The notes below the pieces were generated by a model, which had not been told where the DNA came from, ran no database searches, and worked only from the letters and a program-made list of their open reading frames with translations. DNA of 64,000 bases, taken from contig CM046294.1 in the NCBI GenBank assembly GCA_025267735.1, forward strand, positions 902,001-966,000, given 5' to 3'. The position numbers were made by a program, and so were the translations under genes. Below, in pieces: positions 12,813 through 24,306 of the stretch (the first letter of the stretch is position 1; each line of letters starts with the position of its first letter). The DNA comes from Mactra quadrangularis (taxonomy: Eukaryota > Mollusca > Bivalvia > Venerida > Mactridae).

Positions 12813-13454
12813 AAACATTTGTTTGTCATCAGTTTTGTTCCTCAGTTCCAATGAATCATTCATACATTGTTTTCACTGTTTTTATTATCCTCAAACAATC
12901 TAAACAAACTCTTTAAATAAACATGTACTGAACAGCGTTAATTTGAAACAGCTAGATTATGGTCGTTTTAATAGACCTTTAGATTTATATTTTTGACCTT
13001 CTCCAAACTATATTTGTGCAATGTACTCCATATAGAAGAATCGTGGTACACTAATATAATAGTGACCGTTCCCGAATGTTTTAAAATAGACTCCAGCATC
13101 AATTATATTATTCTCGTACCCCGGGGTTATCAAGATTCTCGATCTAACTAGTATCAAAAATCTTGATAGCCCCTCAGAACAAGAATGCAATTATATGAAA
13201 ATACATTGATAGCTAGTTACGATTTTGCCAATAAGAGCTTGTCTGTTCGACGCGTACAAACTGGTAACCCTTATGAGAATTAGATCAGTATAATGATATC
13301 TATCAGAAGGGTTGAATTAAAACTATGACAGAGAGTAGTCGTAGGTAACTGAAAGAGGACTTAACTTAAGAAATGTGTTCTGAATATGAGTAACTTCAAT
13401 GATGTAAGGTTATTTGATGCTAGGCCAGTAGATAGTAGTATGACATAGACGATA

Positions 13455-13770
13455 TGTGTTTATTTTTTGTAAGATCGATTTTTTTTCACCAGTGAGCTAA
13501 GGATGCAATATTAGAAAATATAATATACTTAACTCACAAGTGAAATAAATAGATCTTACACTGAAATAAACAAATTTTCTGTTTATTATATGCTTTAAAC
13601 TGGCCTTTTTGAAGTTTTAAAGTATGATATGTCATCAGAACGGTGCATTCAAACAGTGAAAATAACAAATTTATTTTCATTGTTTCAAAACAGTGGAATA
13701 TAGATTTTTATTTCACCGATACATCCCGGTATTCTACTGAAAAGCATATAATAAACAAACAGTAACAGTG
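13455..13770. repeat. Imperfect fold-back, AT-rich
   Basis: GTAAGATCGATTTTTTTTC near 13473 is mirrored by TAGATCTTAC near 13550. CTGTTTATTATATGCTTT near 13577 is mirrored by AAAGCATATAATAAACA near 13741. Two nested stems in about 315 bp, without an ORF. Probably an old MITE. Confidence 0.5.
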
Positions 13771-14140
13771 TTATTTTTAAGAAAGGCGTTTCAACAGCAT
13801 AATTTTACTGGTTTTTTGTTCTCAGCAAATCGTCATATGTTTCTAACTATGATGCTATGATCTATACAGACTCGTTTATTAAGCTCAGTCAATCATTACC
13901 ACGTTTGACTTCAAATCGTAGAACCATAGGTTCAAGGACCAACATATCTACATAGAGTTTTGTCATGAAATATTTCTATGGGCCTTCTTCCGACTATTAC
14001 AGTATCAAGAAAGACAGTTTTCAGTCAATGAGTCAATGGCAAGGGTAAGTTTTCATATATATTAAGTAATATTTAATGTTCAGACATCTAGGCCTGTTCC
14101 AGGAGGCATTATGCATATATAGAGAAGACTTCCCGTTTAG

Positions 14141-14702
14141 GACCCAGTTACACATGGTGATTGGTGATAGATCGGTTGTTTGTTTGTTTTTTCAGTAAAG
14201 AACGAAACCGACGAACACCGATTAAGCACCGATGTTACCGATTAGCTGCCGAGTTATCACTTATCACAAGCTATAGGGAAAAAATGAATATCATCGGTAA
14301 CAAAATTCTCGATCGGTAAAATTTCAAACGAATTACCGATTGACAAGCAGTCTATGACCGATATCACCGATAGGCCTCTGATAATCCACCGACGTACAAA
14401 TATGAATCACCGATGGAACAAGACGGTTAGTTTTCACCGATGAAACTCATCTTTTCCCAATAGCTTGTGATACGCGATAAATCGGCGGCTAATCGGAGAC
14501 GTCGGTGCTAAATCGGTGTTCGTCAGTTCCGTGCTAAACTTGAGAAAAGACGAAAAAAAACGAACTATCATCGATCTCCATCGTCGATACCCTATTACAC
14601 ATAAAGTCTTAAATGCAGCTACCGATGACAACCGATCATATATGAGCAATAATTAACCGATTGAGGACCGATTTAAGTCCGACCGTATATGTTACTGGGT
14701 TG
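14141..14702. mobile_element. Fold-back MITE with repeated ACCGAT motifs
   Basis: Ends GACCCAGTTACACATG and ATATGTTACTGGGTTG are inverted copies. Inside, a long imperfect palindrome pairs about 14205-14290 with about 14450-14530: GACGAACACCGATTAAGCAC against GTGCTAAATCGGTGTTCGTC. ACCGAT or its complement occurs more than ten times. No transposase frame. It lies about 0.5 kb before the right paralogue's start. Confidence 0.75.
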
Positions 14703-15191
14703 TTACAGTCTGCTTTAATTATCATATATAAATAGCATGGCAACATAAAAATTTTTTCATATTACAAAACATTACATACTCGTTTATTAAATTGTATATG
14801 TTTATTGTTTTGTTAATTACGATATAAGTATTTTCGAAAACAAACTTTCATTGCTTGCTCAAATTTGCATTTTAATGGTGACAAAAAAAGCAAAAGTACA
14901 TTATATAATTAGATAGAAAAGATTTAAATAGTCATTTACAAAACATAATTTACATGCCTTTTTAAATGAGTGTTTTCCATAATGATTACAAAATTGACAT
15001 ATGTTTACATGAGATGAATGATATGCGGTTTTGCTCTTCCAAGATTAGTTTTTTGTTTATCATAATTATCAGCACATCCGCTTTGATTAAGTAAATAAAT
15101 GCGAGGCGATTTGGGTATTTCAAGTGGTGCGTACTTGACTGTATCCGCTTGTTTTTTTTTTTATATGAAATTACATTTTGAGTAGATTTGT

Positions 15192-15197
15192 TATAAA
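15192..15197 (+). promoter_or_regulatory. Candidate TATA box of the right four-repeat gene
   Basis: TATAAA 41 bp upstream of the start codon at 15233; this would give a leader of about 10 nt. Based on position and motif only. Confidence 0.4.
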
Positions 15198-15232
15198 CTG
15201 ACATTGCATATGCTGGTTAGCGAACAGAAAGT

Positions 15233-18200
15233 ATGGATAAATATTGTAGCATATTTATGGGCTTTATACTTTTAGGTGTATTGGCGAAAGTTTATTCTGG
15301 AAACGCATGTAAGTAAACTCGTATTCAAATGTTATGTCTTCAAAAATGTTTAAATAGATTTGTACATATTTTATTTAAATACATTTTGACATGTTTGATG
15401 AGTAGGCTTTATAAAACATAATAACCAGCGTAAAGTGTACATAGAAAATGCAGTCATACAAAAAGAAGCAAATCTATCATTATCGCTCGGTTATGGATGA
15501 ACATAATTTGCCATATTGAATTATTCCGTCTTATACTGATTACCAAACGGGCATTGGTAGTTTCCTTCGTTCATGTCCATGCAAAGCAAAATCTTTGGTC
15601 TGAGTTACGCTGATATCGCCGATTTCATTAGAGAAAGAAGCGGCAATCCGTACTAAATACCTCATAATTTGCAATACGTTACTTTATGATATATTTTACT
15701 AATTTCACCTGGCATTAATTTTGCTTACAAATATGTGCCACTTTTAGTAAACACTTTCTTGTAGTACTTCTTTTTCAAAAACACTTCTTCACCGCCTTGT
15801 GCAGAAAAAAAATCTCGATAAGCCTTGATTAGTCTTAGATTGTTTGCAGCGCGATTGCACTTATGTGAAAAAGACAGTACCTTGAAGTTTAATAAAAATC
15901 TATGGAACTTTTCTGATAGGTTCGTGTAACAACAAATGGAAACTGGTTGCTACAACAAATGAGACTGGTGGTGTTACTCAAGGCAGTAAAACAGAATTAG
16001 TACAAGCTGTTCTCAGTGGAGCAGAACTCAGAATTCAACTTGATTCATCTGGTTACCTATCTAGCGTGCAGAATGTTGAATTACTCAATGATAACGTATG
16101 TGCCCAAGCGTTGTTACATATCAGTAAAGCTAGTTATGATGCATTCCAAGAGAACGCTTACTGGTGGTTCCTCTCTGTGTGCACCTCTGGACAAACTAAT
16201 ATAGCACGATACAACGTCGGTGAATATGTGTCTGCAGGACGAAGTACAGTTCAGTATGCTATCAAATGGTTTATAAGGTAAGAAAAACTAAATTACAATT
16301 TTACATCTTTACTTTTTGCGTTTTTAGAAGGTATTAACAATTATATTACACTATTATATATTTTACACTCTTGTGATTAAAATGAAGTATAATCAATTGC
16401 AGTAAAAACTCATAAATTTACTTTCTTGCGTTTTAAATAATTAAATCCGCTCGACTAGCTCAGTTGATCGAGGGGTCGTGGGTTCGATTCCCGGAAGGGG
16501 CATACATTCATGGAGCTTGTCATGAAATTATTTCTACGGCCATTCTCCTTCCTACCAATGATTCTTAAAAATGTTGGGCAGTTTCCAGTCACTGACGAAA
16601 GTATGCCCATAGTAGTTAACCGCTAAATCCAGAGATTTAGCATTTCCAGGAGGAGTGAGTTGTTTGACTGACCGCCGTTATATGACATATACAAATTGTT
16701 GCTACGGCGTTAAACCCAACAAACAAACATACTAACAATTTTAAATATTTCACTCTCTTGCGATTTAAATTAGGCATAATTAATTGCAGAAGGGTTTCAT
16801 AAATTCACTTTTTGCGTTTTGAATAATTAAATAGAGTTTCAATATAACTTGTGCAAACCTGAAGTAATTAACAGTGTAGCATGTTATGGTTTGGTAATTA
16901 TGCAGTACGCTACTCTTGCTATATATTTGATTATTCAGTATATATTTTGTATTTCTATTTAAATATATTCATGTAATTTGTGTACTAAAAGAAACATTTT
17001 TGTGTACGTCCATTTAAGCTTGATTCTAACATACTTAAAAACCATGCTGTATTACTTTGACAATGGAGAGGATGTGTATAGGCATTATATGCCTGTTATC
17101 CAAACCAATTTATAGAATAAAATATGTATTTAATTGACATTCTTAATGGAGGTAGAATTCCCAACAGTCCTTATATCATTCCTTTTCAATTACAGTGATG
17201 TTAGTTCCTTGACAAAGACCTTTAACTTCAGACAATGTATCGTATTTACATATATAATAATCTCGATAAACAAATGTACGACTAATGGCTACTCTTAATT
17301 TTAGAAGGTATGAGTAAGCATATATCTATTGTAATATGTACTTATTCCATAATTTGAACTTCTCTTTCTATATTTAGACCGATGCACAAAGTAGCTCTGG
17401 AACAAACTGGAGATAACTCTGTTATAGCCGGAAGTGTTGCTGATCTTATAACTGATGTTGAAAGCGGAAATGACGTGCGTATTGTGTCATCACAAAATGG
17501 CTACTCTTTAGGAATTGATAGCGTTGAAGTAAGAATAATCTTATGGGGTTAACATTGTTACAACTTACAACATTTTCAATTGTCGCATTTTTATTCTTTT
17601 TCTATTGTTTTAAAGGGTATAGACCAATTATTGTCGGATAGTAACATATTAGTTTCAAAATTTTGTCAAGTTTGTAAAACACTTTTACTTTGATTGTCAT
17701 AATTTATTAATACTGAAAACATTAATCGACGGAAGCCTTAACCTGGATATAGAACGATAGTTTTATACATTTGAAGGACATTTAAAAAAGGTCATTCTAT
17801 ATTTGAATATAAAAATTGTGAAAGTTTATTACCATATTTATTTATTTATTTATTTATTTATTTATTGGAGTTAACGCCGTGTCAACACAATTTAGGTCAT
17901 TTTACGTCGTCTAGCGCACCTAACCTAGCTTTCCTGGACCATTGTCTATAACCAGTACTCACCTACCCTTCCACAAGGCCGGAAACTTCTCCATATTATC
18001 TAATCAATGGAGGAAAATCGACATTATTGTCAAATTTTCATGGAAGGGTATAACCACCCCGGCTGGGATTCGAACCCGCACCCCCTCGGGCACAAGTATC
18101 CAAATCCCGGCGCGCTACCAAGTGCGCTATCGACCCGAGTTGCGTATTACCATGTTACTTACGAAAAAAGCACTGTGTCACGTGTTTTAGCACAACTTCC

Positions 18201-21106
18201 AAAGCAATGCTTGTATAACACATATTTTAAGCATGATAAGCAATCTGTTCTGACTCGTAAAATTATTTTGAATATTGAAGTTTGCATTATGCCTCAGTCC
18301 CATAAAATCGTGGCTTGTTACGGACCCGTACGTGCAGACAGTCGTAGGCCGTGAGAAGCCTTGCGTATTAAGGTGACGTTACGCACATGGTACAAAACAA
18401 CACACTCGTACGTAGCCGTAGCTGAAAGATATGCATGTTTAATGCATACTCGGCCACGATTTTGTTCACGATCTGACTCTGAAACTGATACGTGTATCCA
18501 CGGCTCATCTCACGGACCTTGATAAAAACGCAACAGTCCGTACGGGTACGCAAGCGTTGGTACAGGTCTTTGCGGAGCTTGGTCGTACGGCGCTCGTACG
18601 GTGCCCTCACAGCTATTTTTATGTTTATGGGACTGTAGCTTTATTCAATTTTATAAGCTGTATATCCGTTCTTGTATTACAACTATGTGCACCTTTAATT
18701 CATTATTGTTTTATTGTATGCATCAGATCTTCAGTTAAAATTGAACATGGTTAGACATTATAGTTATGTTATGCCCTACGAGCCTACGCTAGGACCACCT
18801 ATGGTAGTAGATCAATAATATCAATGCAATGTTAGACACATTAATTCCAAGTACTTACAACCACGTACAATGAATAACGTTTTTTTTGTGAAATTTGTTA
18901 TCGTTATTGTTTAGATATCAGCTGATAGAAGTCTAGTTGTTGGTCAATCAGTATCCCACATCAGTACGACTGTAGATGGTGCATCAAATTATATATTTGA
19001 AGAGAATTCCTATTGGTGGTTTACAAACTGGGCTACAGATTCAACAGTACATGCTTCACTTTGGAACGTTGGAGAACATGTAACCAGGGGCGACAATGTG
19101 AATAAATCTCCAATCACGTGGTAAGGTTATCGTTTATCGTAGTCCATCCGTTTATTTATACCATTGGAAAGAAGGTAGTCGTTAATTGAAAGAGCCACTT
19201 AGGTTTTTATCATTGAGCGGAGACATGTGTTACCTATATGGGCCTAATATGCATCGTCCTTTTAATCATGGTATAACTATAAGGCTTTTTTAGAGAAAAC
19301 AACCTAAGAAAATCAGCTCGAACGAGAAATATCTTTAAAAAAGACAAACGGCGTAGAATTAGGAGACAGACATGAGTAAGCAATGGGGAAGATTTTTTAC
19401 TACAGTCCACATTGCTTTTCTGGTTTTTCATTGATACATCCCAAAAAATGGTTCTAACATCGTTGTAACAGCTATTTCTTAGGCAATTTTTGGGTGTTAA
19501 AAAATAAACTATATTAGATTGCTCTCCTAATTACAAATTAGAGTAAATAACAAAATATGGCCGGTTACCATTGTGTCGTGCCTTAACATCAATTCTTGTT
19601 TCAAAAATGAGAGGAATTACGCTTAACTAGACACTCACTCGTGTTCGAAAGCTGGTCATCTTTTGCAGAAAGTAACATATCAACGCCACTGTTGTCAGAA
19701 TGCCCGAACCATATCCATAAATTCCCTGTCTGTTCACCTTATCACCTTTCACCGTCCTGAGACTCTACTTTACCCAGTTTACGTAATGTGACCTAATTTA
19801 ATGGAAATTCACTTGTGTCTTACAGTTTTCATAAAGACCTGTCATACAAATCTCGCGATGTGTGAAAATTTATTTACTTTAACCTGACACAGGTTCGTTA
19901 AATTTATCAATCAAATATCTTATGTTCGAGTAGAATAACCTTGGCGATGAATTAATCATTCATAATGATTATGAAAACCAAACTGATTGTTTTTAATTTC
20001 CAAAACCTGAAGAACACGGAAAAGCACTCTTTTAAGTTCTTGTGACCTATTTTTCCAAATTTTAACCAATATTAGGAGGGTTTTTTCCTACAAAGACTAA
20101 CAAAATTTTGCATTTGTCCAATACAATAGGATTTTATAAATAGGCATGGGTATCTCGAAAGCCAGTTAAGACAGCTACGACAAAAAGCAAAAGCAAAAAT
20201 GTTATTAATGCTTACCCTTGAATAATTGATAATTTGACCCATATGATTTCGATGAATTTTGAAGTTGATATTGGCAAACAGTCAGCCGTTTGTAATAAAT
20301 AAGAGCCATTTATCTGTTATTTCTTAATGCTTTCTCTTCATAACGTGTTTATTTATTGTTTAAGGTACACGGATTCATGCTGGCAATTGGCTTATCAACA
20401 TGATGCATCTGGAAACCAAGTACAAGGGTCCTTAGATTTTTTACGTTCGGCTATATTAACTGGCCACCGGGTTAGAATTGTCTTTGGCAATAGGACAGGT
20501 GTTGAACCTGAGGACATCGACATTAGAAACGGTCATGTAACTGCATTTGTGTTTCGAATGTTAGAAAAAAGTCATCAGAACATGAAGGAGTTTGGTAATG
20601 GTGTTTGGGATTGGCGCACGCTCAGTACGACCGGAACAGAGTCAACATTGAAAGTGAATTATGGGGAATATGTTGAACAAGGACGAAGTAATAGCGGAAC
20701 TGAAGCTTCCTGGTTCATTGATACTAGACCTTGGAAACAAGTTCTGGAGAATGATAATACAGGATCTGTACTATCAGGTTCAAAATCAGATTTGATTGAA
20801 GCTGTTAATGCTGGGTCAAGAGTTAGATACACGTTGAAGTTTCCCGGGAAGGACTATTCAAGCATTAAGGAGGCGGACAATATGGCAATAAGCGGAGAAA
20901 ATGTTGGAGCCATGCATGTCCGTTCTGTTAGCAGAGGGAATGCTAATGGAAATAATAATGAATTTCGGTTTTCTGTTGAACCCTATTTCTATTTCACTAT
21001 TTCCTCAACTACTGGAAAAGTTGACATGTCGAGATGGACTGTTGGTAAACATCAGAGTAGAGGTCATACACACTTACATGCGACAATTAAATGGTTCGTC
21101 AATTAA
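15233..21106 (+). CDS. Secreted four-repeat protein of unknown family, right paralogue (510 aa)
   Basis: Exons 15233-15308, 15920-16277, 17378-17528, 18915-19120 and 20365-21106, with the same lengths and phases as the left copy, sum to 1533 nt with a TAA stop. Signal peptide MDKYCSIFMGFILLGVLA. Modules start near residues 32 (WKLVATTNE), 149 (KVALEQTGDN), 270 (WQLAYQHDASGN) and 387 (WKQVLENDNTGS), so the period is about 117-121. Shared signature: G-x-GSxx-L-x-AV-x-G-x-(V/L)RI early, then a late (Y)WWF or YFYFT, T(S/T)G, (R)YNVGEYVSAGR-like and IKWF. Module 1 has extra cysteines (SCNN, DNVCAQ, SVCTSG). No frameshift or stop, so the copy looks functional. Introns hold a family-B SINE, a family-A SINE and a MITE. 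Function not recognised; secretion is inferred from the signal peptide. Confidence 0.9.
16447..16730 (+). mobile_element. tRNA-derived SINE, family B, in intron 2 of the right paralogue
   Basis: CTCGACTAGCTCAGTTG, GATCGAGGGGTCGTGGGTTC, then the family-B body and the tail TATGACATATACAAATTGTT, ACGGCGTTAAACCCAAC, (CAAA)n. The head is shortened between the A box and B box relative to 47594 and 52871. Confidence 0.85.
17836..18141 (-). mobile_element. tRNA-derived SINE, family A, in intron 3 of the right paralogue
   Basis: Minus-strand copy very similar to the one at 35370: head GGGTCGATAGCGCA, GGTTCGAATCCCAGC, GGTTATACCCTTCCATG, tail AATGACCTAAATTGTGTTG, ACGGCGTTAACTCCAATAAA, with a (TAAA)n end at 17836-17867. 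Open frames here are translations of the SINE. Confidence 0.9.
18294..18635. mobile_element. MITE-like element with 12-bp terminal inverted repeats
   Basis: Ends CAGTCCCATAAA (18294-18305) and TTTATGGGACTG (18624-18635) are exact inverted copies, 342 bp apart. The interior is GC-richer than its surroundings, with palindromic CGTACGG motifs. The left part (ATCGTGGCTTGTTACGGACC ... GTGAAGCCTTGCGTAT-like) recurs at 52412. No transposase frame. Confidence 0.75.
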
Positions 21107-21481
21107 CAGAAACTGGGATTTAGATAAAATCGGTGTACCTATCATTAGAACGTAGCTTTTGTATCTATGCAATCAATGATAATCTTTTCTATCGTTTGTG
21201 TATAAACAGTATTTAATCCTTACCATTGTAACGGTTTCATCACATTTAAATAGTGCAAAATCTTAATTCAAAGAGCTGGTGCTTTGCCGGATGTTTATAT
21301 ACATGTATAACTTTTCAACAATGCTTGTTACTGACAGCGACTTGACATTGTTCTTTATATTATTTACATAATTTAGTCATTATAAATTATAATTATTAAA
21401 TTGTATTTAAGTTAAAATGATCATCATTACAATATATTTCATACATTGTGCTATAGAATTTAAATGACCTACATTTGTGTT

Positions 21482-21487
21482 AATAAA
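21482..21487 (+). terminator. Candidate poly(A) signal AATAAA for the right paralogue
   Basis: AATAAA 375 bp after the stop codon at 21106. The first canonical hexamer in the downstream AT-rich sequence. Confidence 0.35.
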
Positions 21488-22764
21488 GTAGGTGATACTT
21501 AGAACATACATTGACAATAATACGTCAGTTTCTGCGGCTGTTCTTCCTATAAACCCACTTTGTATTCTGTAGATAACTTAACATATCCTTTGCTGTTATG
21601 GTCGTCTATTATAATCAATTTTGTAAAATTATATTGGACTCATTAAAACATTGATATCTGATTGTAACATCAAAATCAACTTGCAATGGAGTTGCGATAT
21701 AATAATTATGTATAATCACCAAAACATTTCCTTTAACAACTTTTTAGAACATATTAAATGGACCAGGTTTGGTCAGAAAATGCGCGTAATCGTTTTTAGA
21801 TGAAATTATATAACACTATTAAATCTAATTTTCCGAAAATTGTAACCGGTTACACAATATATAAAGATTGCAATACAAGGAAGCAGATGCTGTTCAAAGT
21901 GTGTCCCAAAAAGAGTCACGAGTCCTTCTGTTTGTACGTGATTCACACGTTTTTGTTCGTTTAATTTATACCAGAGTGATTAATTTCAAATGCTATTTTT
22001 CATTAACTATACTGTACTATACAGTAGTATCTTACCCTTCCAAATAGAATCGGAACATGATTTGATGAAGTGTACTACGTAGTCTATTAATGTATCTAGA
22101 TGCACATATATTTCTTTTCTTTCAATACTGTTGTGTTAGTCATAGTATTACATAGATCATAAATAAACAAAATCTAAACTAGATCGCAGAATTTTTTTAT
22201 TTCTTGGGCAAATTTCTGACCCATGGTAGCTAATAGTATTTAGCCTTTGTGAAATATACCAGAAGTACCTGTGTTATCATTTTCATAACAACTTGCCATG
22301 CAGATATAGCATATCAACATGGTGTTAATACGCTGAAACTGCAAAATAATGGCAAACATTTAAACAAAATGACAAGAATCAATTGTTTTTAAATGCATTC
22401 TGATTATTATAAAATATCTTGATATATAACAAAACATCACAGAACTACTAAATACTAAAAAACACACAATATGAGATACAAACTAACGCAAACAATTACT
22501 ATAAACAATATAAGCAAACAAACTCAAACCAAGAAAACAGAAAAAAAAGGAAAAACAATAACGTAAACAAAAACTGGAAAATAATAGTATATATGGCAAC
22601 ATGTAAAACACGAAATCAGAAAATACAGAGCTCAAATATAAAACTAAAGCATGTACTTTGTATAAATAAGTTGCTTCCAATTACACTATGAGTAATTTGA
22701 TTCCGGTAATGGCAAAGATGTTGTGCATCTGAAATGTATTCTTTTTCTGTATTATCAGACGTTC
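21488..22764. other. Intergenic, no recognised gene
   Basis: AT-rich spacer between the 3' ends of the right four-repeat gene and the large membrane-protein gene (convergent). No domain-bearing frame, no clear repeat. The 65-codon minus frame at 22483-22680 is low-complexity hydrophobic and unsupported. Confidence 0.6.
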
Positions 22765-22770
22765 TTTATT
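22765..22770 (-). terminator. Candidate poly(A) signal AATAAA of the large membrane-protein gene
   Basis: Minus-strand AATAAAG about 400 bp after the stop codon at 23169-23171. Supported by motif and position only. Confidence 0.35.
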
Positions 22771-23168
22771 ATTCAAGAGTGTGCATATGTAGATCAAAAT
22801 AGACCACGTGAATTTAAATTTGTATAAAGCCTTTTTGGTCATTCGAAAGACTTGAAAAATATATTTGATAAAACATTTCTCTTTGATTTAATAGACACAC
22901 GTAGTCAATACATAAACGATAGGTTGAAACTAAGCTTTGTAAAGAATGAATTTAATATGTTACGCATTTGAAATGTTTAGGTTTAAAAGTATGGAGACAT
23001 GAAGTGTATTATATTGTATTTGTTATGGTTCAATCACTTTGAAATAGATGTTTTAAATATAAATAATTTCATGTCAAATAGTATATCATTAGATATATTA
23101 TATACACTCTTTGATCATTTTAAAGATCATGTAGTATTATGTCACCATCTTCAGAGCTTTTCTTCTGC

Positions 23169-24306
23169 TTACGATTTGTGACCTGTGTCCTTTTTAACAT
23201 TAGGTGCCACCATATTTGACGTCATCCAACTGTTAATGCTTACTGTGCTTGCTGCCTGCACTCCCTCTTTCCTAGACTTCCTCCTAGAATTTAAAAATCG
23301 TAAATTGATACTACATTAATTATATGTCAATATATTTTTTTAATTGGTTTAGCCACTGTTTCAATATAATTCGAAATATTAACCCTTGACGGAGGTTATC
23401 ATCAACTCAGAGTTCAGGTTTATCATCTCTGTCAAAATATACTCAGTAGACTTAGTACATTTTACGTGTCTAAATTAAATTTTGACATAATTACCGATAG
23501 TATATTTTGTTTCGTACATAATACACTAACACATGAACATGAACGATATTTAGTTAAACAAAAAACCATTATCTTACATACAAGTAACTACTTTTTTATT
23601 AAGATTCCATGAAATAAAAAAACATCTGAAGTAAATAAACATTAACAATACAAATGAGCAATAAGACACGTGTTGTAGACAACGTTAATACAATTAAACA
23701 ATTTGTAGACAACATCCACTCTATATAATTTTATACTATATAGCTTTTAGTTATGAATAATTTTACTATATCGTTTTGGTTATACTCGCTCAATTTTTGT
23801 GGCACTTTACTTTATTTAATAATACGCATACCTTTTGTTTACATTGTATTTGCAGACATATTATGCAACTACAATACTTGAAGGAGTAATGTAACATGCT
23901 TAAAGTAAACGACTCGCTAAAATGTTTGGTATATTTGTCCAGAGAGTGTTTGTTTTATTTTTGTAAGTTGAATAATTTTTGAAGCGAATACACCTGCTGA
24001 GGAAATCAAACAAACGACTTTCCGGATCAAGAAGCACTAGAGTGAAATATATCTCGGTTCTCGTACAGGAAGTATTTAGACATATATATATATATACATA
24101 TAAATTCCTCTTAATTGAAAATCAACGTTTACACACAGTTTTATTCAATAGATAATTATGACATATATATGATTGTTCCTGAAAAGTAATCAAGTATTAC
24201 CTCGTGTAGTATCGGTATACTGCTATGATTACGATAACTATTATAGTCACAAGTACAACCATGGTCACACTCAATATGATTGTTAAATGTGAGCCAGACT
24301 CAGCAA
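23169..24306 (-). CDS. Last two exons: transmembrane helix and short basic cytoplasmic tail
   Basis: Exon 24201-24306 encodes [18 protein letters not shown] and continues hydrophobic ([13 protein letters not shown]), a single transmembrane helix. The next exon, 23169-23283, supplies [15 protein letters not shown] and ends DTGHKS with stop TAA. The Arg/Lys cluster right after the helix fits a stop-transfer, type I orientation. The tail is about 40 residues, with no ITAM-like or PDZ-type end visible. Confidence 0.85.

Larger units (their letters stand above)
11917..15232. promoter_or_regulatory. Shared intergenic region between the head-to-head paralogues
   Basis: 3.3 kb between the two divergent start codons; it must hold both promoters. 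It contains two SINEs (12180, 12543), a weak decayed SINE (about 13880-14110), and two fold-back elements (13455-13770, 14141-14702). Much of it is therefore mobile-element insertion. A TATAAA lies 41 bp before the right start codon; the left side has only a weak TATATTAA-like stretch near 11950. No symmetric conserved core was evident by eye. Confidence 0.5.

Noticed and set aside
18007..18354. 115-codon frame in the right paralogue's intron
   Set aside because: It runs through a family-A SINE on the opposite strand and into a MITE.
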